Below, piece after piece: positions 45,053 through 54,380 of a stretch of 64,000 nucleotides of DNA. The notes beneath the pieces were generated by a model that did not search any database, had not been told where the DNA came from, and worked only from the letters and a program-made list of their open reading frames with translations. Position numbers and translations under genes: made by a program. The DNA comes from Desulfobacterales bacterium HSG16 (lineage in GTDB: Bacteria; Desulfobacterota; Desulfobacteria; Desulfobacterales; HSG16), in contig JAUCGE010000006.1 in NCBI GenBank assembly GCA_030377965.1, positions 1 through 64,000 on the forward strand. The letters run 5' to 3'. The stretch's first letter is position 1. Each line of letters opens with the position of its first letter.

Positions 45053-47059
45053 ATGAAAACAATGAAAAAGATTCTTTTGATTGTCAGTGTACTTTTCATA
45101 GCTGTTATTGCAGGGATCGCATTCCTTGTTTCAACCTATGATTTCAACAAATTCAAGCCAATTGCTACAAAAGCTGTTTTTGATGCAACCGGCAGAAAGT
45201 TGACTATTACCGGGGACATAGAAGTTGCACTCGGTTTCCGGCCTTCTCTGGTATTGGAACATATTAAATTTGAAAATGCAAAATGGGGCAGCAGGGCGGA
45301 TCTGGCGACTCTCAAGCGTTTCGATATTCAGGTTGCATTGCTTCCATTACTTTCCGGAAACGTCGAAATAAGGCGTTTTATAATCGACAGCCCTGATATT
45401 CTGATAGAACTGGATGAAAAGGGAAAATCGAATCTTGAATTCGACGTGGAAAAGAAAAAACCGGAAGAAACTCAACCCGAAGAAACCGGAAAAGATGCGA
45501 TCCCACTTCCAGAAGTCAATTTCAAGCAGCTCAGGATCAAAAACGCGCGTGTCGTATTCAAAGACGGCAAGGCAAAAACCATGTCAGCTATCTTTGTGGA
45601 CGATTTCAGCCTGAGCGGTACTTTAGGAGATATCATTGCCCGCAATGGCATGGATCTTAAACTCATGGTTTCCGGCAAGCTGCCTGAAAAATTCGTACAG
45701 CCTCTGACACAACCCCTGTCTTTTGAAAAAGAGTTTGAAGTTTCTTCTTCTTTTACATCTCCTGCAGCGAACAAGTTTTCTGCCCAGGAAACGAAAATAG
45801 TCTTTGATAAAAATAAGATAAATTTATCTGCAACAGTTGATATTTCAGGAAAAAAACCGGCTGCTGCAGTCAAAGTCGAATCTGAAAAAATTGATCTGAG
45901 GCCCTTTTTGCCCGAACCTGAAAAACCTGGAAAAAAGACTAAGCGTCCGGGAAAGAAAAAATCGGGCAGAGTCTTTCCCAGAGACCCTTTGCCTGCAGAA
46001 GCTCTGAACCTTGCAGATGCTGATATCACTGTAAGAATCGCAAAAATCCTGCTTCCCAAAATTGCCATGAATGACTTAAAAGTCGATATAGCTCTTCATG
46101 ATGGTCAGTTGGAAGTAAAACCGGTTCAGGCAGTCATCGGCGGAGGAAAACTCGACGCTTCCGTAAAACTTGCGGCTCCCAGATCAAAAAAAGATTCAAA
46201 GACCGCTTTTTCAGCAGCCCTGGATATTTCATCTCTGGATGTCGGGCAGATGCTTCGTGACCTTGAGATTACGGATTTATTCGAAGGACAGTTAAACGTT
46301 GATGTAAAGCTGAACTCAAAAGGCGGGTCTGTTGCAGGACTTATGGCAGCTCTTAACGGCCATTCTAAAATAATCATGAACAAGGCCCTGGTTTATAACG
46401 GTCTTCTTGAATTCGTCGGTGCGGATCTCAGGGCAAGCCTTTTTCGTATAGTCAACCCTTTTGAAGAAAAAAGGCAGGCTACCAATATCAACTGCTTTGT
46501 CAATTATTTTGATTTTAAAAAAGGTATTGCCCAATGCTCCGCCCTTGTCGTAGATACAGACAGGTTGAGTCTTATAGGCGAGGGACATATCAATTTACGA
46601 AACGAGCGGCTCGATCTATCTTTGAAGCCTTCTCCCAAGGAAGGACTTGGCACAAAACAAGTAGGAAAAATAAGCATCAGTATATCGGAACTTGCAAAAC
46701 CTTTCAAATTAGGCGGAACACTTGCAAAACCGGCTCTTGCCATTGACACTGCCGAAGCTGCCATCGCCCTGGGAAAGGCTGCTGCAGGCGTTGCCCTGTT
46801 CGGACCGGTGGGCATTGCAGCAGCCCTTGCTGACGGGAATACTGGTAGTAAAAATCCCTGTCTCGGAGCTATAGATGCCGCTGAAAAAGGGGTTAAGTAT
46901 TCCCAGCCTAATAAAACGGATCAATTGAAAAAAGTGCTGAACAAAACCGGAAGTAAAGTGGGACAAAGTATCAAGGATGTTGGAAAAGATGTTGGAAAAG
47001 ATCTGGGAAAAGGTGTCAAGGACGTTGGAAACAAACTAAAAGGATTATTTGGAAACTGA
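45053..47059 (+). CDS. AsmA-family protein
   Basis: The 668 residues begin with one membrane helix (about 5-27) followed by STYDFNKFKPIATKAVFDATGRKLTITGDIEV. This is the AsmA N-terminal chorein-like repeat start (substitutes for phospholipid bridge proteins). The region repeats the beta-rich AsmA pattern, and the DUF/AsmA_2-type C-terminal block RLSLIGEGHINLRNERLDLSLKP is clear. AsmA relatives help move phospholipids to the outer membrane. The C-terminus carries 12-bp DNA repeats encoding DVGKDVGKDLGKGVKDVG. Its place between two permeases suggests a joint lipid-transport role. Confidence 0.9.
   Translation: MKTMKKILLIVSVLFIAVIAGIAFLVSTYDFNKFKPIATKAVFDATGRKLTITGDIEVALGFRPSLVLEHIKFENAKWGSRADLATLKRFDIQVALLPLLSGNVEIRRFIIDSPDILIELDEKGKSNLEFDVEKKKPEETQPEETGKDAIPLPEVNFKQLRIKNARVVFKDGKAKTMSAIFVDDFSLSGTLGDIIARNGMDLKLMVSGKLPEKFVQPLTQPLSFEKEFEVSSSFTSPAANKFSAQETKIVFDKNKINLSATVDISGKKPAAAVKVESEKIDLRPFLPEPEKPGKKTKRPGKKKSGRVFPRDPLPAEALNLADADITVRIAKILLPKIAMNDLKVDIALHDGQLEVKPVQAVIGGGKLDASVKLAAPRSKKDSKTAFSAALDISSLDVGQMLRDLEITDLFEGQLNVDVKLNSKGGSVAGLMAALNGHSKIIMNKALVYNGLLEFVGADLRASLFRIVNPFEEKRQATNINCFVNYFDFKKGIAQCSALVVDTDRLSLIGEGHINLRNERLDLSLKPSPKEGLGTKQVGKISISISELAKPFKLGGTLAKPALAIDTAEAAIALGKAAAGVALFGPVGIAAALADGNTGSKNPCLGAIDAAEKGVKYSQPNKTDQLKKVLNKTGSKVGQSIKDVGKDVGKDLGKGVKDVGNKLKGLFGN
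46964..47037. repeat. 12-bp tandem repeats at the asmA 3' end
   Basis: Units like gatgttggaaaa repeat with small changes and encode a VGKD/LGKG-type amphipathic tail. Confidence 0.75.
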
Positions 47060-47112
47060 TAGGTAATTTCAAAGAAATAATATACCCAATTATCGATGAA
47101 ATCGAGCCGAAA

Positions 47113-47172
47113 GATGGCGGGGACGCAACCCCGCCCTGCCATATCAGGTATTTTATTTATTGGGAAATCCCT
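47113..47172 (+). repeat. dispersed hairpin repeat, copy D
   Basis: gatggcggggacgcaacccc with an inverted arm is followed by atatcaggtattttatttattgg and gaaatccct. This is the full form of the element shared with copies A-C. It sits between asmA and the second permease. Confidence 0.8.
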
Positions 47173-47199
47173 ATTGAGGTCTATAATGGAGACTGAGAG

Positions 47200-48432
47200 A
47201 TGAAAACTTTTTTCATGATTGGCTGGAGAAATCTCTGGAGAAATAAAAGACGATCTCTTGTTGTAATCTCGTCTGTAGCGCTGGGTATTTTTGCTATGCT
47301 TTTTTCAATGGGATTCATGAACGGAATGAACCGTCAGATGGTGGAAAATACCATAAGCACTTCTTTAGGCCATGTTTCCATTCATTACAAGGGGTTTCTG
47401 GATGACATGAAACTCGAAAAGAGTTTTGTCCCCTCCACTTCCCTGCTCGACAGGCTCGAATCGATTCAAGGGCTTGCTTTTGCCCCAAGAGTCAAGATGG
47501 AAGGGATGATACGTTCGAGCGAGGCTTCAAGAGGTGTCATGATAATCGGCATTGATCCTGAACGTGAAAAAAGTGTGACTAAAATCTTTGACTATACCAA
47601 AAAAAATGAGAAAAGTGCTTATCTATCCGATCCTGGCAGGCATGATATTCTCATTTCCCAGACCTTAGCGGAAAAACTCGATCTTCTGACAGGTGACAAA
47701 CTGGTTTTGATGGTAAAAGGCCATGACAAGGAAATTGTGGGCATGGCCTTTCGAATCAAGGGTTTGTTTCAATCTCCTCTGGACAGTTTCGATAAATTTG
47801 TAGTTTTTACCGGAATTACTGCATTACAGGAGATAGTCGGAATCAAAGACAGGATTTCGGAAATCGTAATCCGCACTCCTCACAGGGATCTGGTCGATGA
47901 AATCGCGGTCAGGATAAAAACATTTATAAAAACACCGGGTGTCACTGCCATGACCTGGAAAGAGATGGCTCCCGGTCTTATGAAAGCCGTAATACTGTTT
48001 GATAATATGATGTATATCTTCTTCGCTATTATCTTCACTACAGTTGTTTTCTCCATAGCGAACACATTGATCATGGCAATAATGGAAAGATTCAGGGAAA
48101 TCGGTGTAATGAAATCAATTGGCACAAGGCCATCATGGATCGGAGCAATGGTAATGTTCGAGTCGATCAATCTTGGGATTGCGGGCATGATCGCTGGAAT
48201 TCTGATGACCATGATAGTAGTAATTCCTCTCTCTTTTTCAGGAATCGATTTTTCATTTTACGCAGAGTCGATGCGAGACTGGGGTACAGGCAATGTCATT
48301 TACCCGGTTATGAAGACCCGGGATCTGATCGTATGCGGGATTATTGTGCTGACAACTACAATTGCAGCAGCTATATATCCTGCCATAAAAGCGGCAAGAA
48401 TAAAGCCATTGGATGCTCTGCATCATGTATAA
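47200..48432 (+). CDS. FtsX/LolE-type ABC permease (second)
   Basis: The 410 residues mirror the first permease. FMIGWRNLWRNKRRSLVVISS leads into the first helix, then a periplasmic domain, then three C-terminal helices ending KPLDALHHV. The two permeases are homologous but distinct and probably form a heterodimer around the ATPase at 48451. A ggag ribosome site is present. Confidence 0.93.
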   Translation: MKTFFMIGWRNLWRNKRRSLVVISSVALGIFAMLFSMGFMNGMNRQMVENTISTSLGHVSIHYKGFLDDMKLEKSFVPSTSLLDRLESIQGLAFAPRVKMEGMIRSSEASRGVMIIGIDPEREKSVTKIFDYTKKNEKSAYLSDPGRHDILISQTLAEKLDLLTGDKLVLMVKGHDKEIVGMAFRIKGLFQSPLDSFDKFVVFTGITALQEIVGIKDRISEIVIRTPHRDLVDEIAVRIKTFIKTPGVTAMTWKEMAPGLMKAVILFDNMMYIFFAIIFTTVVFSIANTLIMAIMERFREIGVMKSIGTRPSWIGAMVMFESINLGIAGMIAGILMTMIVVIPLSFSGIDFSFYAESMRDWGTGNVIYPVMKTRDLIVCGIIVLTTTIAAAIYPAIKAARIKPLDALHHV

Positions 48433-48450
48433 TTTTTCAGGAGAAAATTC

Positions 48451-49143
48451 ATGAACATAATCGAAGCTGATAAAATCAAAAAAACATATGAAAGTAACGG
48501 ATTGAGCGTGACTGCGCTCGGAGGCGTGGATGTGGCAGTCAAAAAAGGGGAATTCACTGCTCTGGCAGGACCTTCTGGATCGGGTAAAACCACGCTTTTA
48601 AATATTATAGGCGGCCTGGACGCTCCCACGAGCGGAAGTATAAAAGTTGACAATGTGGATTTAGCACCGCTCAAAGCCAAAGCGCTTGCCGAAATTCGCC
48701 TGACAAAAATCGGTTTCGTGTTCCAGGCATACAACCTGATTCCGGTACTTACAGCTATTGAAAATGTCGAATATGTTCTTTTGCTCCAGGGAGTGGGGAA
48801 AAAAGAACGCCGGGATCGATCCGTAAATGTTCTCGAACAAGTCGGCCTCAGCGATCAGGTCAATAGAAGACCCCACGAGCTTTCCGGCGGACAGCAGCAG
48901 CGTGTGGCAGTTGCCCGTGCCATAGTCTCGGAACCTGCCATAGTTCTGGCTGACGAACCTACCGCAAATCTGGATCAAAAAACCGGGGCAAAACTTTGTG
49001 ATATGATGAGAGATCTGAATGAGCAGAAACATATCACATTTTTATTTTCAACCCATGACAGCATGGTCATGGAACGTGCAAGACGTCTTATCCACCTCAT
49101 AGACGGAAAGGTAGTAAAGGAAGAAAGTAAAGGAAAAAAGTAA
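48451..49143 (+). CDS. LolD/MacB-type ABC ATPase
   Basis: The 230 residues have Walker [18 protein letters not shown], the Q-loop [17 protein letters not shown], signature [15 protein letters not shown], Walker [13 protein letters not shown] and the H-loop STHD. This is the LolD branch. It powers the two adjacent permeases. The stop abuts the outer-membrane gene start. A ribosome site aggag lies 7 nt upstream. Confidence 0.95.
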   Translation: MNIIEADKIKKTYESNGLSVTALGGVDVAVKKGEFTALAGPSGSGKTTLLNIIGGLDAPTSGSIKVDNVDLAPLKAKALAEIRLTKIGFVFQAYNLIPVLTAIENVEYVLLLQGVGKKERRDRSVNVLEQVGLSDQVNRRPHELSGGQQQRVAVARAIVSEPAIVLADEPTANLDQKTGAKLCDMMRDLNEQKHITFLFSTHDSMVMERARRLIHLIDGKVVKEESKGKK

Positions 49144-50577
49144 ATGAATGAAAACATGCTCCGGCCCGTATTCCTGAGTTTTTTCCTTTACAGGCTCATC
49201 ATACTGATATCATTTTTTTTATCTTCATTTTTTCTATCCTCACTGGCTGTTCATGCAGAAGCCGGGGATTTACTGATATCAGGTTCTTCGGATGAAGACC
49301 TTTTAAACGAGATGCTCTATTTCGAGCAGGAGAAACCGTCCGACAAAGAAGAAGATTTAAAAAATACAGTCAAAAACGATACAAAACCTGGCTTTGCCAT
49401 TCGCGGCCATTACAAGAATATCATGGCATGGTCAGGTTCTGATTCATTTTTGAACAATGCAGACAGCTTGCCGGAAAAAAGAAAAATGTTCGCGTCCCTC
49501 AACAGGGTGCGGATATCTCCCGAACTGAAATACGGGCAAAATTTATTCATTCACGCGGATATAGATAACCAGGTCATTTTATCCGATTACGCGCATACCA
49601 GAACTTTCGACCTTTACTGGTATCCGTCAAACTATAACGATCTTTGCGACCCTTCTTTTGAATCCAAAATCTCAGAAGATGCGGAATATCGTTTCAATAT
49701 TCATCGACTGTACGCAAAACTGGTTTCCGGAGATTTCACGATGACCATAGGCAGGCAGCAGATAAGATACGGCAGCGGTCGTCTCTGGAACCCGCTCGAC
49801 CTGCTTAATCCCATATCCCCGACATTTATCGAAGGAGCCGAAGATCAGAAAGGTACAGACGCTGTAAGAGTCGAATATTATCCTGGATCATCATCGGAAA
49901 TTTCCATTGTTTACGCTCCTCATCGTAAGAACGATAAAATGGACAGCCGGATTTTTGCCAACAGAAACACAAATCTTGTCGGAAGATATAAAACCACTGT
50001 CAATGATATGGAAATGGCAGTTCTGGGCGGAAGAGTGGCTGGAAAAGATATTGCCGGAATTGATATAGCGGGTATAATTAATAAAGGAATGCTCAGAGGC
50101 AGCCTGGTATTCGCGTCTCCCGATGACGGAGACCATTACTTCATGGCCAGTGCGGGCTATGAATATAATTTTCAAAATGGCATCTATTGCATGGTGGAAT
50201 ATTTTTTCAACGAAAACGCTTTCAATGATAAGCCTGAATTGAAAGAAGCATACATGGGCGTGATTTCAGGCCGGATGACCGATAAAACCTATCGAACTGT
50301 TTCAAATACGTTTTTAACTTTCAACAGCCATTATACTGGCATAGCTCTTGGATATGACATAACGCCCCTGATGAGAGCAGAACTTTTTCTCATGGCTGAT
50401 TTCGAAGGACAAGGTATTTTTTATTCACCTGCTTTAAAATACAACCTGCTCCAGAACCTGGACTTGACTTTTTCAGCCATGCTGGGCCATGTAAGAAATC
50501 AGGAAGGCACGCCGTCTGATTTTGCGAGTTTCGAAGATCACCCTCTTTTTTCCGGCACAATTCAGTGGTATTTCTAA
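49144..50577 (+). CDS. outer-membrane beta-barrel protein
   Basis: The 477 residues start with a hydrophobic signal (about 8-36, ending AVHAEAG). Alternating aromatic strands typical of a large beta-barrel follow, and the final residue is Phe in GTIQWYF, a usual outer-membrane sorting mark. The exact family is not recognised; the segment MTIGRQQIRYGSGRLWNPLDLLNP resembles alginate-export or DUF1302-like porins. It directly follows the ATPase gene, so it may be the outer-membrane endpoint of the transport system. Confidence 0.75.
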   Translation: MNENMLRPVFLSFFLYRLIILISFFLSSFFLSSLAVHAEAGDLLISGSSDEDLLNEMLYFEQEKPSDKEEDLKNTVKNDTKPGFAIRGHYKNIMAWSGSDSFLNNADSLPEKRKMFASLNRVRISPELKYGQNLFIHADIDNQVILSDYAHTRTFDLYWYPSNYNDLCDPSFESKISEDAEYRFNIHRLYAKLVSGDFTMTIGRQQIRYGSGRLWNPLDLLNPISPTFIEGAEDQKGTDAVRVEYYPGSSSEISIVYAPHRKNDKMDSRIFANRNTNLVGRYKTTVNDMEMAVLGGRVAGKDIAGIDIAGIINKGMLRGSLVFASPDDGDHYFMASAGYEYNFQNGIYCMVEYFFNENAFNDKPELKEAYMGVISGRMTDKTYRTVSNTFLTFNSHYTGIALGYDITPLMRAELFLMADFEGQGIFYSPALKYNLLQNLDLTFSAMLGHVRNQEGTPSDFASFEDHPLFSGTIQWYF

Positions 50578-50604
50578 AACACAAAAAAATTAAAGGAAAG
50601 AAAA

Positions 50605-51072
50605 ATGCGCGTAGGACAAGGATATGATGTTCATAAACTGGTAGAAGGACGAAAACTCGTATTGGGCGGAATAACTATTCCTTTCAAAAAGGGCCTGCTT
50701 GGCCATTCGGATGCGGATGTACTTGTCCATGCCATCTGCGACGCTCTTCTGGGTGCGGCAGGCATGGGCGATATCGGCCTTCATTTTCCTGACACCTCCC
50801 CTGAATTCAAAGATTTTTGCAGCCTTAATCTACTGAAAGAAACCTGCCGGATGCTGTCTGAAAAAGGATATTCCATTGTAAATATAGATTCCACTATTTT
50901 TGCCCAGGCTCCCAAAATCGCACCATATCGGGAACAGATGGTCGATACGGTTTCAGATTCTGCTGGTATTTCTGGCGACCGTGTCAATATTAAAGCCACT
51001 ACTACCGAAGGGCTTGGTATGATCGGGAAGGGGGAAGGGATTGCGGCTATGAGTGTCGCTCTTATAGAATAG
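50605..51072 (+). CDS. ispF: 2-C-methyl-D-erythritol 2,4-cyclodiphosphate synthase IspF
   Basis: IspF makes the cyclic diphosphate of the MEP isoprenoid pathway. The 155 residues have metal ligands Asp8 and His10 in GYDVHKL and His in LLGHSDADVL, the family blocks GDIGLHFPDT and the C-terminal TTTEGLGMIGKGEGIAA. A good ribosome site aaagga is present. It lies 27 bp downstream of the barrel gene, as last gene of the run. No IspD is next to it. Confidence 0.97.
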   Translation: MRVGQGYDVHKLVEGRKLVLGGITIPFKKGLLGHSDADVLVHAICDALLGAAGMGDIGLHFPDTSPEFKDFCSLNLLKETCRMLSEKGYSIVNIDSTIFAQAPKIAPYREQMVDTVSDSAGISGDRVNIKATTTEGLGMIGKGEGIAAMSVALIE

Positions 51073-51102
51073 GTTTTAAATAAGTATCTATCCAATAAAT
51101 TA

Positions 51103-51246
51103 TTGACATTTTATTAAGGAAAAATAGATTCTCGTCAAGAAGCTGGTTCATCGGAAAAAGTTAAAAAATATATGGTCATGTACTTATAATGCAATCTTTG
51201 AGAATCGTTATTTTTCATTGACAATATGAATTGATCACTGTAAATC
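51103..51246 (+). promoter_or_regulatory. two TTGACA promoters before ATPase pair 2
   Basis: TTGACA at 51103-51108 has a 16-bp spacer to TAGATT. TTGACA at 51218-51223 has a 17-bp spacer to TAAATC. The second ends about 50 bp before the ATPase ATG. The gap 51073-51295 has no gene. Confidence 0.45.
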
Positions 51247-51295
51247 TATGCCTATTAATATCTTGGCATTTTTAAAAAAGGAGACTGATTGAACC

Positions 51296-52600
51296 ATGCA
51301 GATTCAAAGAATTCAAATAAAAAATCTTTTTGGAATGTTCGATCATGATATCAATCTGAAAATCAAAGACAGGATAACGATTATTCACGGCCCGAATGGC
51401 ATCGGAAAAACGACTGTCTTGAAACTGTTAAAAGAAATATTCGATATACGGTTCTGTGCTTTGCAACCTGTTCCGTTTTTAGAAATTATTATAACATTTG
51501 TCAATCAATATAAACTTCACCTCCAAAAAAAAGATACAGGAGATATGATTCTGACTCTTAAGGAAGGAGATGAAACACTGATTGAGCATGAAATGAACAT
51601 TTCGATATTGAATAAACAAACAGGTGAACATAAAATTGGCCCCAAAGATTTTATGTCTCATTTAGATCGTGTTGGGCCTAACAAATGGTATGATAAGAGT
51701 ACTGGCGACACTATTTTCGAAACAGATGGTAGTCATGGAGTTCCGATAGAAACCATAATAAAAAAACCGCCTAAAAAAATTGAAAAGATTTTAAAAGATT
51801 TTAGAACGTATTTTTTAGAGACACAAAGGCTCACGACCTCATCTTCTAAAGATTATGACAATCATGACCTGAAAACAAAAATATTGAATAATGTTGAAAA
51901 ATATTCGATTGAAATGACTGAAATACTACAGGAAGCTATAAAGGAATCAGCTTCAATTGCAGCTTCTCTGGACAGGACATTCCCTCATAGGTTGTTTAAG
52001 TCAGAACTACCAGAAAATGCGAATGAAATTGAAATCAGAAAAAGGTATCAAAATCAAAGTTCCTACCGGCAACGATTGATGAAAGCCGGTTTATTGGAAG
52101 TATTGGAAGAAGAGGAATCAGTCTCTCTTCCTGATGGTAACCTGGAAAGTAACGATCTAAAATTCCTTTGGTATTATATATCTGATATGGATACCAAGCT
52201 GGAAGTTTTCAGTCCACTGCTTAAAAAGATTGAACTCTTCAAAGATATTATCAATTCAAGGCTTTTATATAAATCTTTTTCAATTGAAAAATCCGAAGGC
52301 TTTGTTTTTTTATCTGATAATGGAGAAAAAATTCCACCGAAAACTCTTTCTTCAGGTGAACAACATGAAATTGTTTTAGCATATGAATTGATATTTAAAG
52401 TTGAAAAAAAATCCTTTATCATGATTGACGAACCTGAATTATCGCTTCATGTTACATGGCAGCATAAACTTTTAAGCGATCTTGAAAGAATTTCAAAGCT
52501 TGTCGATCTGGATTTTCTCATTGCCACACATTCGCCATCAATCGTTCATGATCGCCGATCTTTGATGGTTGCACTGGAAAAGGAAAGCGATCATGCTTGA
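51296..52600 (+). CDS. ABC/SMC-type ATPase of pair 2 (AriA-like)
   Basis: The 434 residues open with RIQIKNLFGMFDHDI, then Walker A IIHGPNGIGKTTVLKLL. The middle is a long coiled, helical insert. The C-terminal half carries TLSSGEQHEIVLAYEL, Walker B SFIMIDEPELSLHVTWQ and the switch His in IATHSPSIVHD. This is the AAA_15/21-type ATPase that forms the scaffold of PARIS and related systems. It overlaps the following gene by 8 bp. More AT-rich than its neighbours by eye, which fits a transferred cassette. Confidence 0.85.
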   Translation: MQIQRIQIKNLFGMFDHDINLKIKDRITIIHGPNGIGKTTVLKLLKEIFDIRFCALQPVPFLEIIITFVNQYKLHLQKKDTGDMILTLKEGDETLIEHEMNISILNKQTGEHKIGPKDFMSHLDRVGPNKWYDKSTGDTIFETDGSHGVPIETIIKKPPKKIEKILKDFRTYFLETQRLTTSSSKDYDNHDLKTKILNNVEKYSIEMTEILQEAIKESASIAASLDRTFPHRLFKSELPENANEIEIRKRYQNQSSYRQRLMKAGLLEVLEEEESVSLPDGNLESNDLKFLWYYISDMDTKLEVFSPLLKKIELFKDIINSRLLYKSFSIEKSEGFVFLSDNGEKIPPKTLSSGEQHEIVLAYELIFKVEKKSFIMIDEPELSLHVTWQHKLLSDLERISKLVDLDFLIATHSPSIVHDRRSLMVALEKESDHA

Positions 52601-53471
52601 TTATGCCACACCAGCCTCTCTTGTTGCCGAAATCGATATGATGCGTACCGCATTTTCAGGAGCTATTTTATTATTGGAAGGTGAAAGCGACAGTAAATTT
52701 TTTCAAAAATTCATTGATGATAATCACTGCAATATTCTCATAGCACAAGGCAAGGAAAATGCGGTCGATGCAATAAAAATTGCAAACTCCGAAGGGAAAA
52801 AAGGAGCTTTAGCCATTATTGATGCCGATTTCTGGAGAATAGATGAATATGAATGCCCTCATGACAATTTGCTTATGGCAGATGACCATGATATCGAATC
52901 GATGATTTTTAACAGCGAGGCTTTTGATCTCATTAAAAATGAATATTGCTCAAAAGAAAAAATCGGCAAGTTCGATGATTTGAAGCGTTATATTTACGAT
53001 AGGGCTTTTCCAATCGCTGTTCTCAGGTTTTTGTCGCATAACAAGCGGCTGGAACTGGTTTTCAAAAAAATTGATTATAAAAAGATTACAGAAAAAGGAA
53101 GTATAGATATTAAGGAAGAGATTCTTATCAAAAATATCATATCTCAGACAAAAGAAAATGCTAAAAATAAAGGCAAATCAACAACCTTGCCATCTGATGA
53201 TGCCATTTTAGAGGCATGGAGCCAAATGGCAGTTAAATGTCGAGATTATGAATTATCGGAATTATGTTGCGGTCATGATTTGACAGAATTATTCGCCAGG
53301 GGATTACGAACAGTTTTTGCAAATCAGGATAAAGCTGTAGCAAACCGGGAGAATATGGAAAAAGTTTTCAGACTTTCCTTTGATACAACTCATTTTAATA
53401 AAACAGCTTTAAGTGGCTTGATTAAAGACTGGGAACAAAACAATAGCCATTTTCGCATTCTAACAGACTGA
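52593..53471 (+). CDS. DUF4435/TOPRIM effector of pair 2 (AriB-like)
   Basis: The 292 residues carry a clear DUF4435-type TOPRIM core. ILLLEGESDSKFFQKFI has the catalytic Glu; IAQGKENAVDAIKIA and GALAIIDADFWRI supply the Asp pair. DDHDIESMIFNSEAF follows. AriB-type proteins are released from the ATPase by phage anti-restriction proteins and then cleave tRNA; that function is known for PARIS and is inferred here. The ATG at 52593 overlaps the ATPase stop, with aggaaa upstream. A hairpin with U-run follows at 53597-53638. Confidence 0.82.
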   Translation: MLDYATPASLVAEIDMMRTAFSGAILLLEGESDSKFFQKFIDDNHCNILIAQGKENAVDAIKIANSEGKKGALAIIDADFWRIDEYECPHDNLLMADDHDIESMIFNSEAFDLIKNEYCSKEKIGKFDDLKRYIYDRAFPIAVLRFLSHNKRLELVFKKIDYKKITEKGSIDIKEEILIKNIISQTKENAKNKGKSTTLPSDDAILEAWSQMAVKCRDYELSELCCGHDLTELFARGLRTVFANQDKAVANRENMEKVFRLSFDTTHFNKTALSGLIKDWEQNNSHFRILTD

Positions 53472-53596
53472 ATATACATAAAATCAAATAACTTTAGCTT
53501 TATCTGTCAAACGCTCAAGAAACATCTCTGAATTTCTTCGGGATTTTTTCCACACCAAATAGTTTGTAGAGAATAGTTTTGTTCATGATTATAAAA

Positions 53597-53638
53597 TCCG
53601 ATCATAACAGTGCCTTGCTGTGACCGGACTTTCTTTTT
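53597..53638 (+). terminator. possible intrinsic terminator after pair 2
   Basis: An imperfect hairpin (tccgatca...cag / ctgtgaccgga) is followed by ctttcttttt on the plus strand, 125 bp after the stop of the DUF4435 gene. A similar string, aacagccttgttgtgaccgg, occurs at 31869-31888. Confidence 0.45.
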
Positions 53639-53649
53639 GCTAACACCTT

Positions 53650-53742
53650 TCATATTAGCGTAAAAGCACAAAAAGATACAAGAACAAAAATGATCGCTGT
53701 ACCTGCAAAAAGTTTTGAGAAAAACATGGTTTTTTCAAACAT
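53650..53742 (-). CDS. 30-residue single-helix membrane peptide
   Basis: The product reads MFEKTMFFSKLFAGTAIIFV and then ten more hydrophobic residues. This is a single transmembrane helix with a short charged N-terminus. A strong aaggag site lies 8 nt before the ATG. It resembles small type I toxin or regulator peptides, but no family is recognised. It lies just before the 62-residue secreted ORF's 3' end, on the same strand. Confidence 0.45.
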   Translation of the reverse strand: MFEKTMFFSKLFAGTAIIFVLVSFCAFTLI

Positions 53743-53769
53743 TTTGAAATCTCCTTTTTAAATTTGGAA

Positions 53770-53958
53770 TTAACAAAATTTTTTATCGCCTATTTTGCAC
53801 AGTGGTTTGTAAAAAAAAATGGAGCATGGTTTTAGACCATCCTGATATTCTTCCGGGCAGGGAGGAACCTTCGGGGGAACTTCTCTGCCGGACGAGTTTA
53901 CAAATTCTGCCATTAGTGTTATAGAAAAAATAAAAAATAATAATATTTTTTTCTCCAT
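53770..53958 (-). CDS. 62-residue secreted Cys-containing peptide
   Basis: The ORF has a typical signal helix (KKILLFFIFSITLMAEFVNSS). The mature part is small and Pro-rich, with four Cys and charged residues (PKVPPCPEEYQDGLKPC...). The start is supported by aaggaag. No family is recognised. The Cys pattern suggests disulfides in the periplasm or outside. It lies on the same strand as the 30-residue membrane peptide, which begins 27 bp downstream. Confidence 0.5.
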   Translation of the reverse strand: MEKKILLFFIFSITLMAEFVNSSGREVPPKVPPCPEEYQDGLKPCSIFFYKPLCKIGDKKFC

Positions 53959-54380
53959 TTATTCTTCCTTAATAATTAAATAATTAACCTGGGTAACAAC
54001 TAATTTTTAAAAAAGCACTCGCTAATTTTTTTGATGTCAGTTAAAAACTTGCCGATGAAACGAAAAATTGCCTTCCGGGTTTTTTTCCGTTTCCCGGCAA
54101 TGTTCTCCTCTGGTTCTTCCTATAGTATATGTTTTTATTTTTTTATATAGCCACCTCCTTTGCGTGTCACCGATTTATGGAGAAACATAGATAATTGTCC
54201 TGTAATTTATCTCGTTTCATCGCAATTTTAATTTAACCGTTTTAACCGTTTGAAACAGTGTTATCTTTATTTTGTTTAGTGATACACCTCCTTTTTTCTC
54301 ATTTACTCGTTAAAAAAACGAATATTTTATATTTTAGATTCGTTATGAATATTTCATTGGAACGAATCCTGGCATTACCT
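53959..54380. other. intergenic region with orphan Shine-Dalgarno-like sites and a hairpin
   Basis: This AT-rich 422-bp gap has no gene of size. On the minus strand it carries two strong aaggaggtg words (complement of about 54149-54160 and 54285-54294) without a good start codon behind them. It also holds ttaaccgttttaaccgttt as a direct repeat at 54233-54251, and a hairpin with U-run at 54061-54100. Confidence 0.5.
54061..54100 (-). terminator. possible intrinsic terminator
   Basis: On the minus strand ttgccggg pairs with cccggaaggcaa (with a bulge) and is followed by tttttcg. It is downstream of the HTH gene at 54381 and could end that transcript. Confidence 0.45.
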
